A stretch of DNA of 38,696 bases from Scytonema sp. RU_4_4 (GTDB lineage: Bacteria > Cyanobacteriota > Cyanobacteriia > Cyanobacteriales > Nostocaceae), in assembly GCA_012031965.1 (NCBI GenBank), contig JAAUSC010000047.1, positions 1 to 38,696 of the forward strand, in the 5' to 3' direction. Below, piece after piece: positions 27,947-36,264 of the stretch. A program made the position numbers and the translations under genes. Below the pieces are notes generated by a model that saw only the letters and a list, made by a program, of their open reading frames with translations, was not told where the DNA came from and searched no databases. The number at the start of each line of letters is the position of its first letter. The stretch's first letter is position 1.

Positions 27947-28696
27947 ATGCATAAAACACCATTAACTCATTTTCTGTCTCAGAATCCTTTTCCCTATCCC
28001 TTAACTCAGGGATTTTTCTACCGCGAAAAGATGCGTGCTATCCACCGTATGACTCCCAACAAATCCTTTCAACACATTTTAGAAGTTGGGGGTGGTCAAA
28101 GCGGTTTAAGTGCCTTGTTATTTCCCGAGGCGAAAGTTACCAATCTAGATTTTAATCCTGAATATGCCCAAGCTCCATGTAACCAACAGGAAAGGGTGCG
28201 CTTTGTTTGTGCTGATGCAACTGCTTTGCCCTTTGAGAATCAGTCTTTTGATGCTGTAACGATGTTCGACCTTTTAGAACATGTACCAGATGATAAAAAG
28301 GCAATATCAGAAGCTTTGCGAGTATTGCGTCCTGGTGGTTTTCTCTTAATTAGTACTCCCAATGAAAACTGGCGGTTTCCCTACTACGAATTTATGAAAC
28401 CTCTTTGCCCTGCTGAAGCAGAAGTTATGGCTGAATGGGGTCATGTCCGACGTGGCTACACTTTAGCAGAACTCCAGGCTTTGATAAATTTGCCCTACCA
28501 GGGATATGCTACGTTCATTAACCCCCTGACGGTTCTTGGTCATGATATTGCATTTTCACATTTATCTCATCGTCGGCGTCAATTATTGTGTACGATGCTT
28601 AGTCCGTTGACATGGCTGAGTTATTATCTCCATAAACCACAAGCAATGGGTACAGAAACCGCATCGGCTTGGCAGAAGGAGGAAGCAAAGCTATGA
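27947..28696 (+). CDS. Class I SAM-dependent methyltransferase
   Basis: A 249-residue Rossmann-fold methyltransferase. Motif I is ILEVGGGQSGLSALL, the acidic loop is VTNLDFNPEYAQ, motif II is VRFVCADATALPFENQSFD and MFDLLEHVPDD, and motif III is VLRPGGFLLISTPN. No substrate-specific domain can be recognised. It follows the glycosyltransferases after a 185-bp gap of A-rich, partly repeated sequence (ACTCAAAACAC twice before the ATG), so it may be a separate transcript. No clear ribosome site precedes the ATG. The last 4 nt overlap the next methyltransferase gene. Modification of the glycan or its lipid carrier is a reasonable inference. Confidence 0.87.
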   Translation: MHKTPLTHFLSQNPFPYPLTQGFFYREKMRAIHRMTPNKSFQHILEVGGGQSGLSALLFPEAKVTNLDFNPEYAQAPCNQQERVRFVCADATALPFENQSFDAVTMFDLLEHVPDDKKAISEALRVLRPGGFLLISTPNENWRFPYYEFMKPLCPAEAEVMAEWGHVRRGYTLAELQALINLPYQGYATFINPLTVLGHDIAFSHLSHRRRQLLCTMLSPLTWLSYYLHKPQAMGTETASAWQKEEAKL

Positions 28697-29574
28697 AAAA
28701 TCTATTTAAGAGAACAACTGATTTAAGACGAATTTTCCGGAAAACAAATATACTAAAACAGCCTTGGGTTGCGTATCAACCTGAACTCATTCCACCACTG
28801 GATCTCATGCGTCAGGAAGGTATTGATGTCCTTGAAGAGTGGTTTCGCTGGGCGGAAGAATGGAGTATGCTCCTGCGCGTCTACGGTAGCATAACTAAGA
28901 ACAGCTCTGTACTTGAGATAGGTTGCGGATTGGGGCGAATCGCTTTTCCCCTACGCTACATATTATCTTCCGATGGCTCTTACGATGGCTTTGAAATTTG
29001 CCACGACAAGATAATCTTTTTGCAGAAAACTTTTCATAAGGCGTATCCAAACTTCCGTTTTATTTGGGCAAATATTCACAACACCTTTTACAATCCCGAA
29101 GGGCAAGTTAGTCCTGTTGACTACTGCTTTCCCTATCCCGACAAGTCCTTTAATATTGTTTATGCTGCCTCTGTCTTTACCCATATGCTACCTGAAACAA
29201 CTGCCAATTACTTCCAACAGGCGGCGCGGGTGTTAAAGCCAGATGGACGTTGTTTGTTCAGTTTCTTCCTACTTGACAATTACCAACCCGGACAACCAAG
29301 ACCTTTGGGATTTGCACGACCCGACTTCAATTTTGACCATCATTATGGCAACAACGGCGATGATTTTGCTGTTGTAACACCAGACAACCCTGAATATATG
29401 ACAGCATACAGCCTAAACCTCATTAAACGCCTTGCAACACAGGCAGGTTTAGAGTTAGCTCAAGCACCTTTACCAGGACTGTGGTCAGGAAGTACGTCAA
29501 CTTGGATTGGTGCGCAAGACCTTGTGATTTTGAAAGTGTGTTCTTCTTACAATACCTTCGCCAAAAATAAATAG
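28693..29574 (+). CDS. Class I SAM-dependent methyltransferase with repeat-derived C-terminal tail
   Basis: A 293-residue methyltransferase. Motif I is VLEIGCGLGRIAFPL, followed by YDGFEICHDK, FRFIWANIHN, DKSFNIVYAASVFTHML and RVLKPDGRCLFSFFLLD. The frame extends upstream to a TTG at 28669, but the ATG at 28693 has AAGGAGG about 10 nt before it and overlaps the previous stop codon (ATGA), so the two methyltransferases are coupled. The last 7-8 codons and the stop fall inside a dispersed repeat (29550-29645), so the natural C-terminus was probably replaced by repeat sequence. The substrate is unknown. It is the last gene of the plus-strand polysaccharide cluster. Confidence 0.87.
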   Translation: MKNLFKRTTDLRRIFRKTNILKQPWVAYQPELIPPLDLMRQEGIDVLEEWFRWAEEWSMLLRVYGSITKNSSVLEIGCGLGRIAFPLRYILSSDGSYDGFEICHDKIIFLQKTFHKAYPNFRFIWANIHNTFYNPEGQVSPVDYCFPYPDKSFNIVYAASVFTHMLPETTANYFQQAARVLKPDGRCLFSFFLLDNYQPGQPRPLGFARPDFNFDHHYGNNGDDFAVVTPDNPEYMTAYSLNLIKRLATQAGLELAQAPLPGLWSGSTSTWIGAQDLVILKVCSSYNTFAKNK

Positions 29575-29645
29575 GGCGTTCCGTAGTAAAGTTGTTGTTT
29601 ACGACAACGACAACTTCCAGCTTACAGAACGCCGATGCTAGATAT
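29550..29645. repeat. Dispersed repeat, copy 1 (inverted relative to 36842-36938)
   Basis: These 96 bp match the reverse complement of 36842-36938 except for one substitution and one indel in the middle. The repeat starts CAATACCTTCGCCAA and contains nested hairpins (GGCGTTC..GAACGCC outside, AAGTTGT..ACAACTT inside). It begins inside the methyltransferase coding sequence. The rest of 29646-29803 holds another AAACCCGGTTT core (29652-29666) and a small hairpin at 29767-29787, but no gene. Confidence 0.8.
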
Positions 29646-29803
29646 TGCTCAAGAAACCCGGTTTTTGACCCTGGTGCAAGATGTCTGTTAGCGAAGCTCT
29701 TCCAAGAGCAGGCTTTGAGGTTTCCTCGGTACCCTAACGGGAAGCTGATCCGCGTCTACAGACTTCTCTCGTTTTGTTCAAACGAGAATCGCTATCTTTT
29801 TCG

Positions 29804-30607
29804 TTACTGCTCCAACTCTTTAATATTGTTCATCACTTGTTGATACAACTGTTTATTATTCTGTTTTTGAAAGATTTGTGCTGCTCGCCGTAAGTCTTGC
29901 ATAGCTTTTTGTTTATCACCTTGTGCAGCATAGGCATTTCCTCGGTTATTGTATGCTGCAGCAAAGTTAGGAGCAAGACGAATGGCTTCATTGTAATCTG
30001 CGATCGCCCCTTCTCTATCTCCTTGAGCGGCGCGGGCATTCCCCCGATTATTGTAAGCAACAGCAAAGTTAGAATTGAGATTAATTGCTTGGCTGTAATC
30101 GTCTATCGCCCTGTTTTTATCTCCATTTGCACTAAGAGTATTTGCCCGATTATTATACGCTTCTGCATACTTAGGATTGAGGCGAATTGCTTGGCTATAA
30201 TCGTCTATCGCCCCGTCTCTATCTCCTTGCGCGGCGCGAGCATTTCCTCGGTTATTGTATGCTTGAGCATCGTTAGAATTTATCCTCAGTGCTTGATTAT
30301 AATCTTCTATCGCCCCTTGCTGATCTCCTGTGTCAAAGCGAGCAAGCCCCCGACTATTATATGCACTTCCATAGTTGGGGTTGAGGCTAATTGCTTTGGA
30401 ATAAGAAGCGATCGCGCCTTGTGAGTCCCCTTTGATTTGCTTATATTGACCCTGAATATAAAAGTCTTTAGCTTTAGATGGTCGTGCTGCTTGACGTCCA
30501 GCAGGACGAACTCCGATTTCTGTGACTAATACATCATTTTCATTACCACAGGAAACGGTTGCAAGGGCGACAAATGTGGTCAGCGCAGCTATGCAGACAG
30601 CATTCAT
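29804..30607 (-). CDS. TPR-repeat protein, probably exported or lipid-anchored
   Basis: A 267-residue protein. A hydrophobic N-terminal segment (VCIAALTTFVALATVSC) ends at Cys20, with a near-lipobox sequence, so it is probably a lipoprotein or otherwise secreted. From about residue 47 there are six 34-residue tetratricopeptide units, the later ones starting AYNNRGNA and ending with NP/NSN-type turns. At DNA level the units form a 102-bp tandem array, including nearly identical AYNNRGNARAAQGDR copies. TPRs mediate protein-protein contacts; the partner is unknown. It stands alone between repeats and the exonuclease gene, whose end lies 39 bp upstream. Confidence 0.88.
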   Translation of the reverse strand: MNAVCIAALTTFVALATVSCGNENDVLVTEIGVRPAGRQAARPSKAKDFYIQGQYKQIKGDSQGAIASYSKAISLNPNYGSAYNSRGLARFDTGDQQGAIEDYNQALRINSNDAQAYNNRGNARAAQGDRDGAIDDYSQAIRLNPKYAEAYNNRANTLSANGDKNRAIDDYSQAINLNSNFAVAYNNRGNARAAQGDREGAIADYNEAIRLAPNFAAAYNNRGNAYAAQGDKQKAMQDLRRAAQIFQKQNNKQLYQQVMNNIKELEQ

Positions 30608-30646
30608 TCTTTACCATTTATCCTTATGAGCAGTATTCATCCCTTA

Positions 30647-31557
30647 TCACTCATCACTATCTTGATTTTTGGGAGTCAATCGCCAGGTCGTGATTTTCTC
30701 AATATCTACAGAGAGTTGTTCGAGATTTTCTCCTAAATCTTTTTGTAGTTTCTGAGTCAGTGTAATGGGAAAATTTAAATCGATGTCTTGAGTTTGTACT
30801 AGCCTAACGAGTTCTACAAATGATACTTTCACTGTTTTTCGATCATAAGAAGAAAGCTTGAAATGTGAGCTTTCTGATAGATTCTGAGCAAGCATCGCGT
30901 TTTTGATTCGCTCTTGTAAATGTGCGAATTCTGAGTCTAACAGTTTCCACTGTTGCTCAAGCTCTGCATATCTTGCGTTCAGTGATGTTAAGTTTTCTGT
31001 TGCAGGCTCTGGATAAATTTCTTTATTTAATTCTATCAAACGTTGATGGACTTGAGCAAGATAAATGCAGTCTAGGTAAGCATACTCTATTTGTTCTTCT
31101 GTGAGTGGTCGCCTTCCCCAGTCACTATTTTGTTCTTGTTTATCTATATTCTTAAAATGACAAAGTTCTGTCGCGAGAGTTTTTAATTGGTAGTTAGGCA
31201 ATGGTAAAGCATAATAGGGAATTTTTTTTGCTATTTCTAAAGTACAAGTGATATTTTTTGCTTGTTTATTACCGAGATATTTCACATCAAAACTAGCATT
31301 ATGAAAACTTTTTCAATGTGGGAATTGACCATGATTTTGTCAATCAACTCAGCCACAACGTCAGGATGGTTGAGTACATCTAAAACATAAGTGCGATCGC
31401 CACTTAAATCTGTTGGCTCGTCTAATACCTGAATTAACGACAGTCTAGGATTACGACTTTTGTATTCTGCGATTTCTGTATCAATCCACAAAATCCTCGC
31501 TTGAGTATATTCAGCAATAAGAGAACGGATTTCGCTGGCTGAAGTTAAATATGGCAT
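30647..31557 (-). pseudogene. 3'-5' exonuclease (RNase D-like DEDD fold), frameshifted
   Basis: Two frames together give one DEDDy-type exonuclease of about 300 residues. The upstream frame begins at an ATG (31557), reading MPYLTSASEIRSLIAEY, then ILWIDTEIAEY (motif I, Asp/Glu) and ends at VEKVF-like sequence. The downstream frame continues DVKYLGNKQAKN, PLPNYQLKTLATELC and EEQIEYAYLDCIYLAQVH (motif III, Tyr-x3-Asp). Adding one C at about 31303 turns VFIMLVLM-stop into VFHNASFDVKYL, which restores motif II. So the gene lost one base, or this is a sequence error. A C-terminal extension of about 110 residues with a helical, charged sequence is family-atypical or a nucleic-acid contact region. 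It would trim RNA or DNA 3' ends. Confidence 0.8.
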
Positions 31558-31789
31558 GAGGTGATATTTCCAACAAAAATGACCAAGGGCAATGACAGCG
31601 CTTATTTTTATAATTAGACCACAAATCTTGAAAAATGAACCGCACCCTTCACGCGGATGGACACAGATAAAATACGACGCTCTCACAATTTATTTAGGAT
31701 TGCCATAGATCATGACACAAACGTGTGTTTTCACGGGATGTGGGCTACAACGTGAAATAATGCCTTGACTTGGTACAGGTTGTCGTCTG

Positions 31790-31836
31790 CTCTGAACTTT
31801 GAACTCATTGATTGTTGATGAGTCCAAAGTTCAGAG
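31790..31836. repeat. 18-bp inverted repeat downstream of the histidine kinase
   Basis: The arms 31790-31807 and 31819-31836 (CTCTGAACTTTGAACTCA and its complement) have one mismatch and an 11-nt loop. It lies 40 bp past the histidine-kinase stop codon and could be its 3' hairpin. No T run follows on either strand, so it is not a standard intrinsic terminator. Confidence 0.5.
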
Positions 31837-31877
31837 TTCATGACCTTTAAGTGAGTACTTTAAAGTTTATTGATTTA

Positions 31878-33296
31878 CTATGCAGGTAAAGTGAGTGTAA
31901 ACACACTCCCTTCCCCCAACTTTGATTGCACACTGACACTACCACCCATACCCTCTACAAGAGTTTTTACAATCGATAAGCCTAAACCGCAACCTCCAGT
32001 AGCATGGTTACGGGATTCATCTACGCGGTAAAATCGCTCAAAAATTCGTGATTGGTGTTGCAAAGGAATGCCATAACCTTTGTCACAAACTTGAAGAATT
32101 GCCTTGTCCTGAAGCTGATTTAACTTTAAAATCACAGGCGTACCAGCTTCAGAATAATTAACAGCATTATCAATCAAATTTAACAAGACTTGTTTGAGAC
32201 GATTGTAGTCTGATTTCACCTTAATTGGGTAAGTTGTTGACTCGATTGTAATTACGCGTTCGCTATATTTTTGGGCCATCTCTACGACTTCTTCAACCAA
32301 GTCATTCAGCACGTAAGATTTCATGTTAAAGTGCAAATAACCACTGTCTGCCCGTGCTAAATCAAGTAAATCTTGTAGCAGGCGGATGGTACGTTCTGCT
32401 TCCGATGCAGCGGTTTCTAAAGCTTCTTGTTGGGTTTGGGTTAAGTTATTTTGGCGTCGTAAAACGCTTTGTAAGTAACCATGTACAATCGTCAGTGGTG
32501 TGCGTAATTCGTGAGAAACGTTACTCACGAATTCGCGTTCTTGCTCCCAAGATTGGGATAGGCGCGATAACAGCATGGTTAAAGTTTGAGCTAATTCCTT
32601 GACTTCGCTGGGTGCATTATCAAGATATAACTGCGCTTGTCCTAAATCTTGTGCGGAAATGACAGAAGTCATTTTACTTAGCTGGCGCAGAGGTTGCAAA
32701 GAACGCTTGATAGAAAATGCGATTGCAACTGTGAGCACGATAATTGCTAAAATACTGGCAATACCTAAACTCTGCACCATTACCGCAAACATTGTCTGTT
32801 CGTGGGTAATATCCTGCACTACAAATAGCTTACCCAGCACCTTACCCTGCACTTGTAAGGAATCACCACTCAAAACAAAGTAGCTTTGGTTAACTTTATA
32901 AATTTGGGGTTTAATCGACATCTTGGTGAGGGACATTAACTCAGCCACCGTCGAATCAGATAACAAATCTAAATTCGCAGATTTTACCAGAATCTTATGA
33001 TCAGGGCTTTTTAGCCATAACAATGTATTGGTAGCCGCCAAGTTATTAATTGCCTTTTGTAACCCAGTTTCGGGTTGCATCATTTCACTATAAAGTCCCA
33101 CATCGCGCGGTAAGCGTTCGGCTATTTGTTGAATGTTACGCTTATGATTATCAATCAAAATTTGCTGCATTTTCCAACTCGTCCATGTAGCAAGGCTCAC
33201 TAATACCAAAGCTGAAAATGCAGCAATACCAATCGTCAGGCGTAGCTGTAATGAAAATGGATCAATATTTCTCCAAAATTTTCTGATTTGCTTCAC
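31878..33296 (-). CDS. Membrane sensor histidine kinase (orphan)
   Basis: A 472-residue two-component sensor. Membrane segments at about 19-41 (LTIGIAAFSALVLVSLATW) and 174-198 enclose a periplasmic sensor of about 130 residues with no recognised domain. A HAMP linker (SIKRSLQPLRQLSKM), a HisKA dimerisation helix with the phospho-acceptor His near residue 262 (VSHELRTPLTIVHGYL) and an ATPase domain follow. The ATPase has its N-box in NLIDNAVNYSE, G1 in DKGYGIP and G2 in GGCGLGLSIVKTL. All catalytic motifs are present. The start codon is GTG with a weak upstream site. No response-regulator gene is adjacent, so its partner is elsewhere. The signal is unknown. Confidence 0.93.
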   Translation of the reverse strand: MKQIRKFWRNIDPFSLQLRLTIGIAAFSALVLVSLATWTSWKMQQILIDNHKRNIQQIAERLPRDVGLYSEMMQPETGLQKAINNLAATNTLLWLKSPDHKILVKSANLDLLSDSTVAELMSLTKMSIKPQIYKVNQSYFVLSGDSLQVQGKVLGKLFVVQDITHEQTMFAVMVQSLGIASILAIIVLTVAIAFSIKRSLQPLRQLSKMTSVISAQDLGQAQLYLDNAPSEVKELAQTLTMLLSRLSQSWEQEREFVSNVSHELRTPLTIVHGYLQSVLRRQNNLTQTQQEALETAASEAERTIRLLQDLLDLARADSGYLHFNMKSYVLNDLVEEVVEMAQKYSERVITIESTTYPIKVKSDYNRLKQVLLNLIDNAVNYSEAGTPVILKLNQLQDKAILQVCDKGYGIPLQHQSRIFERFYRVDESRNHATGGCGLGLSIVKTLVEGMGGSVSVQSKLGEGSVFTLTLPA

Positions 33297-34131
33297 TGTT
33301 TTAGTTGCGCTTTAGGTGTCGGAGAAGGATTTATTAACAACAGTACAACACACCATACGTCTTCAGGACTGTTTACTGTTCACTGGTTTAATAAAGTCAT
33401 ATTGATAAATGTAAGATGACTGTCAATCGCTGCATCTATGGTTATAGCCGATTTGAACTTACCTCTGTTGCAGATCTACAGTGAAAAGGGAAGCCATTAC
33501 AGGAAGATTGCTAAATATTTTTAATTTTATCGCCCTCTCAACTCCTCAAAATCATCTCTAATAAGTAGGTCGGTACAAATAAAGTTAACTAGTTAAGGCA
33601 GTCATTAGTCATTAGTCATTAGGAGCCAGTGCGTTGGGCGGGTTCCCCGACTTGTAGCACCTGGCGTTCATTAGTAAGGGTTTTAGAGGATTTTACCTTT
33701 CTTAACATAGTTGGTGTTTATTTCTACCTATCTACTTAATAATTTAAACGCGCTTGCCAATCATTAAATTAATTTCAGCTAAGAATTTGCTGAATACTTC
33801 TACTGTTGTTTGTCCAGCATTTTTACTCTTGTTTGAATGTAGGAGCTATAGCAGTCCTAAATAATTCATGAAATTCTCTGTTTCTTTACTTGGCGACGGA
33901 CACTTTCCAAGGGCGGGGGGCTCATGTGTTCCCACAGAGTGGGTTGGGGGGAAACCCCCGCTTAGAATGCGGATTGGTAGAAATCTCACTTATAGTCAGA
34001 AGACACAAAACTTTTGTTAGATATTTACTCATCCAAAAGTCTTACTGACGAAAGAGTCAATCCAGATTTTGATTGTTTACATTGATTTTAGTCATACCCA
34101 AATTTTAAAAACAAAAGCATCGGATAGAACC
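33297..34131. other. Gene-free region with STRR repeat and GC-rich hairpins
   Basis: No gene is supported in these 835 bp. Three perfect tandem heptamers GTCATTA are at 33601-33621, followed by GC-rich repeat sequence (about 33625-33665, TTGGGCGGGTTCCCC). A G/C-rich stretch at about 33910-33970 contains CCCAC-AGA-GTGGG and GGGGG..CCCCC pairs and could be a structured RNA or another dispersed repeat. The promoters of the histidine kinase and the following small gene must lie in it, but I cannot place them. Confidence 0.45.
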
Positions 34132-34464
34132 ATGACTAATCAGCTAGAAAATAATCAAATTAGACAACCAGTAAGCGTAGATTGGCACGCTCAAGAAGAA
34201 CCAACAGCAAAGGAAAGAAATTTAACTGTGAATCCAGGAGATATCATTACTGATAAGCCTCAAACAGTTGAAGAAAAAGCTAAGCAGATTGCCGTAGACC
34301 AACCTGACATTACAGGTGACTGGATTAAAGTGCCTACTTACTTTGTTGTGGAATATCCAAATGGCGAAAAGAAGGCACTTCATCATGTGAAGGATGCAGA
34401 AGAGATTTCTGATGTTATTCGGCAAGCACGAGTCGATGAAAATGGCAATCGTATTTGGTGGTAG
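34132..34464 (+). CDS. Small conserved-looking hypothetical protein
   Basis: 110 residues, hydrophilic, with no signal peptide or membrane segment. The first 60 residues are Gln/Glu/Lys-rich and probably flexible. The C-terminal 50, from ITGDWIKVPTYFVVEYPNG through VKDAEEISDVIRQARVDENG, alternate strand and helix like a small folded domain, and the protein ends in Trp-Trp. The frame is open from a TTG at 34069, but the ATG at 34132 fits better with the codon pattern. It is not recognised as a named family. The divergent D1 gene lies on the opposite strand 177 bp downstream, so the two are convergent. Confidence 0.65.
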   Translation: MTNQLENNQIRQPVSVDWHAQEEPTAKERNLTVNPGDIITDKPQTVEEKAKQIAVDQPDITGDWIKVPTYFVVEYPNGEKKALHHVKDAEEISDVIRQARVDENGNRIWW

Positions 34465-34531
34465 TAACAAATGACGTTGCTACTCAGTGGGGGACTTGAA
34501 CCCTCTACTCATCTACGGAGTCTAACACGTA

Positions 34532-34568
34532 AGAAATGTTAGCGGACCGTAGATCCGCTAACATTTCT
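34532..34568. repeat. Perfect 15-bp hairpin between the small hypothetical gene and psbA
   Basis: The arms AGAAATGTTAGCGGA (34532-34546) and its complement (34554-34568) have a 7-nt loop. Both flanking genes converge on it, so it may be a shared terminator or an mRNA 3' stabiliser. Only a short T-rich stretch (TTTCTTA) is seen on the minus strand side. Confidence 0.5.
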
Positions 34569-34640
34569 AGGGGACAGTGCGTCGCTAGTCGCACAGAATT
34601 TAGACCTTATTCTGGCAACTGACACCTTCGTTCTTTCTTG

Positions 34641-35711
34641 TTAACTCACTGGAATAGGTTCACCACCAGACAGAACTATGGGAAAATGATGGGTGTTAGG
34701 AGCATGCATTGCCTGTAGCCCAAGATTAGCTCGATTGAGCAAATCTGCTTCTGTTCTAATCACTGCGCCTCGACTATCTAAAAGGGACTGATTGAAGTTA
34801 AATCCATTTAAATTAAACGCCATCACGCATATACCCAACGCAGCGAACCATAAACCGACTGTTGGTAAAGCGGCTAAAAGGAGATGGAATGCACGGTGAT
34901 TTTGACTACCAAAAGAGGGAATCAGCAAGCGACCCAGGAAACCATAATGACCTGCTAAAAAGCTGTAGGTCGTTTTCGTTTGACCAAGCTTATATCCTGC
35001 TTCTGGAGGTTCATTTTCGTTAGTTTGTCGAAAGAGTGTTGAGCTAACTAATGAACCGTGCAAAGAACTCAAGAGTGCGCCGCCAAAAACTCCTGCAACT
35101 CCTAACATATGAAAGGGATGCATAAGGATATTGTGGTCTGCTTGGAATGCCATCATAAAATGGAAAGTACCTGCAATACCCAAAGGTAGCCCGTCAGAAA
35201 AACTACCTTGACCAATAGGATAAATCAGTAAAACTGCTGTTGCTGCCATAGCAGGTGCAGAGAAAGCAACAGCAATCCAAGGACGCGAACCGAGACGATA
35301 GCTCAATTCCCAAAGTCGTCCTAGATAACACCAAATCCCAATGAGAAAATGCAGTACTATCAGTTGATAGGGACCACCGTTGTAGAGCCACTCATCAAGG
35401 GAAGCAGCTTCCCAAATTGGATAAAAGTGCAAACCAATAGCAGCTGAAGTTGGCACAACAGCCGCTGTGATTAAATTGTTACCGTCCATCAAAGAACCCA
35501 TGATTGGCTCTCTAATGCCTTCCATATCTACACCAGGAGCCATAACATAAGCCAGGATGAAGCAAGTGACAGCAACAAGCAAGGTGGGAATCATGAGGAC
35601 ACCAAACCAGCCAATGTAGAGACGATTTTCAGTACTGGTTATCCACTCGCAGAAAATATCCCACAATCTCGATAAATCGAATTCCTTTCGACGCCAAACA
35701 GTGGTATTCAT
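34641..35711 (-). CDS. psbA: Divergent photosystem II D1 protein lacking several Mn-cluster ligands (rogue/sentinel D1 type)
   Basis: A 356-residue D1 homologue. The five-helix framework is kept, with [47 protein letters not shown] and [21 protein letters not shown]. Numbering here runs 3-4 above canonical D1. Kept are TyrZ (Tyr164, canonical 161), its partner His193 (190), the chlorophyll ligand His201 (198), the iron ligands His218 (215) and His276 (272), Asp173 (170) and His336 (332). Changed are canonical Glu189 to Asp192, Glu333 to Ala337, Asp342 to Val346, Ala344 to Ser348 and Gln/Glu130 to Leu133. The C-terminus ends GGEPIPVS. Loss of carboxylate ligands implies a PSII that cannot assemble a normal oxygen-evolving cluster. 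The Gln-Asp pair reported for chlorophyll f synthase is absent. The ATG at 35711 has GGAG 7 nt upstream; a longer TTG frame to 35774 is unlikely. Confidence 0.93.
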   Translation of the reverse strand: MNTTVWRRKEFDLSRLWDIFCEWITSTENRLYIGWFGVLMIPTLLVAVTCFILAYVMAPGVDMEGIREPIMGSLMDGNNLITAAVVPTSAAIGLHFYPIWEAASLDEWLYNGGPYQLIVLHFLIGIWCYLGRLWELSYRLGSRPWIAVAFSAPAMAATAVLLIYPIGQGSFSDGLPLGIAGTFHFMMAFQADHNILMHPFHMLGVAGVFGGALLSSLHGSLVSSTLFRQTNENEPPEAGYKLGQTKTTYSFLAGHYGFLGRLLIPSFGSQNHRAFHLLLAALPTVGLWFAALGICVMAFNLNGFNFNQSLLDSRGAVIRTEADLLNRANLGLQAMHAPNTHHFPIVLSGGEPIPVS

Positions 35712-36264
35712 AGTATCTCCGTCCTCTTTTGAAGAGAATACTCGGAATTCTGATAAAAAGATTCTGAAACTCAAGAACTCACAGTTGTATTTTTCAGAAC
35801 CTATTATTGGTTTTTAAGTGTTAGATTTAGCAGTCTGAACGCGTTTTTGCTGCGGACATTACAGACTATTAAATTTCAGAATTTGTCCGAGTACTTTAAT
35901 TATAGAACAATACAATTCAGTGAAGTCTCAAATCGGCTCAATCGTTACGGGGCAAAGGTTTGATACAGGGGGATGTCTGACGACAAGCCGCTTTGCGTCT
36001 ACGCCCTATGCTGTTACCGTTACAGTCGTGCAACGTCTGGCAACAAGCGGCTACGGTCAATGAAAAACAATCAATATTATATAGATAATCCTATTTACAA
36101 ACCTGACAGCGCTGAACAAGGCTTTTCATCTGATTCTTATTTTAATTTCATTTTATTTGTCAATTTCTCAACTCTCTCTCATTAAGTCATCATATCTACC
36201 TCAGTTGACGGCTGCAATCTATTAATTATGAACAGTCAAACTGATTTTTCAGGGAGTTGATACA
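35712..36264. other. Upstream region of the divergent psbA and the small secreted-protein gene
   Basis: A divergent gap of 553 bp. On the minus strand a TATAAT-like hexamer (plus ATTATA 35899-35904) could be the psbA -10 box with a leader of nearly 190 nt, but no well-spaced -35 is seen. At about 35945-36060 are GC-rich repeat fragments (AAGCGGCTACGG, AAGCCGCTTTGCG). A 70-codon open frame at 35973-36185 has no protein-like character. A ribosome site GGGAG stands 8 nt before the ATG at 36265. Confidence 0.4.

Noticed and set aside
29804-30500. Regular 102-bp periodicity considered as a non-coding repeat array
   Set aside because: It is explained by six 34-residue TPR units in an intact coding frame.
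34641-35711. Chlorophyll f synthase (super-rogue D1) as the identity of the D1 variant
   Set aside because: The Gln-Asp pair at canonical 130-131 is Leu-Trp here, and TyrZ, Asp170 and His332 are kept; a rogue/sentinel-type D1 fits better.
35973-36185. 70-codon open frame upstream of the small secreted protein gene
   Set aside because: Composition is not protein-like, part of it is repeat sequence, and there is no ribosome site.
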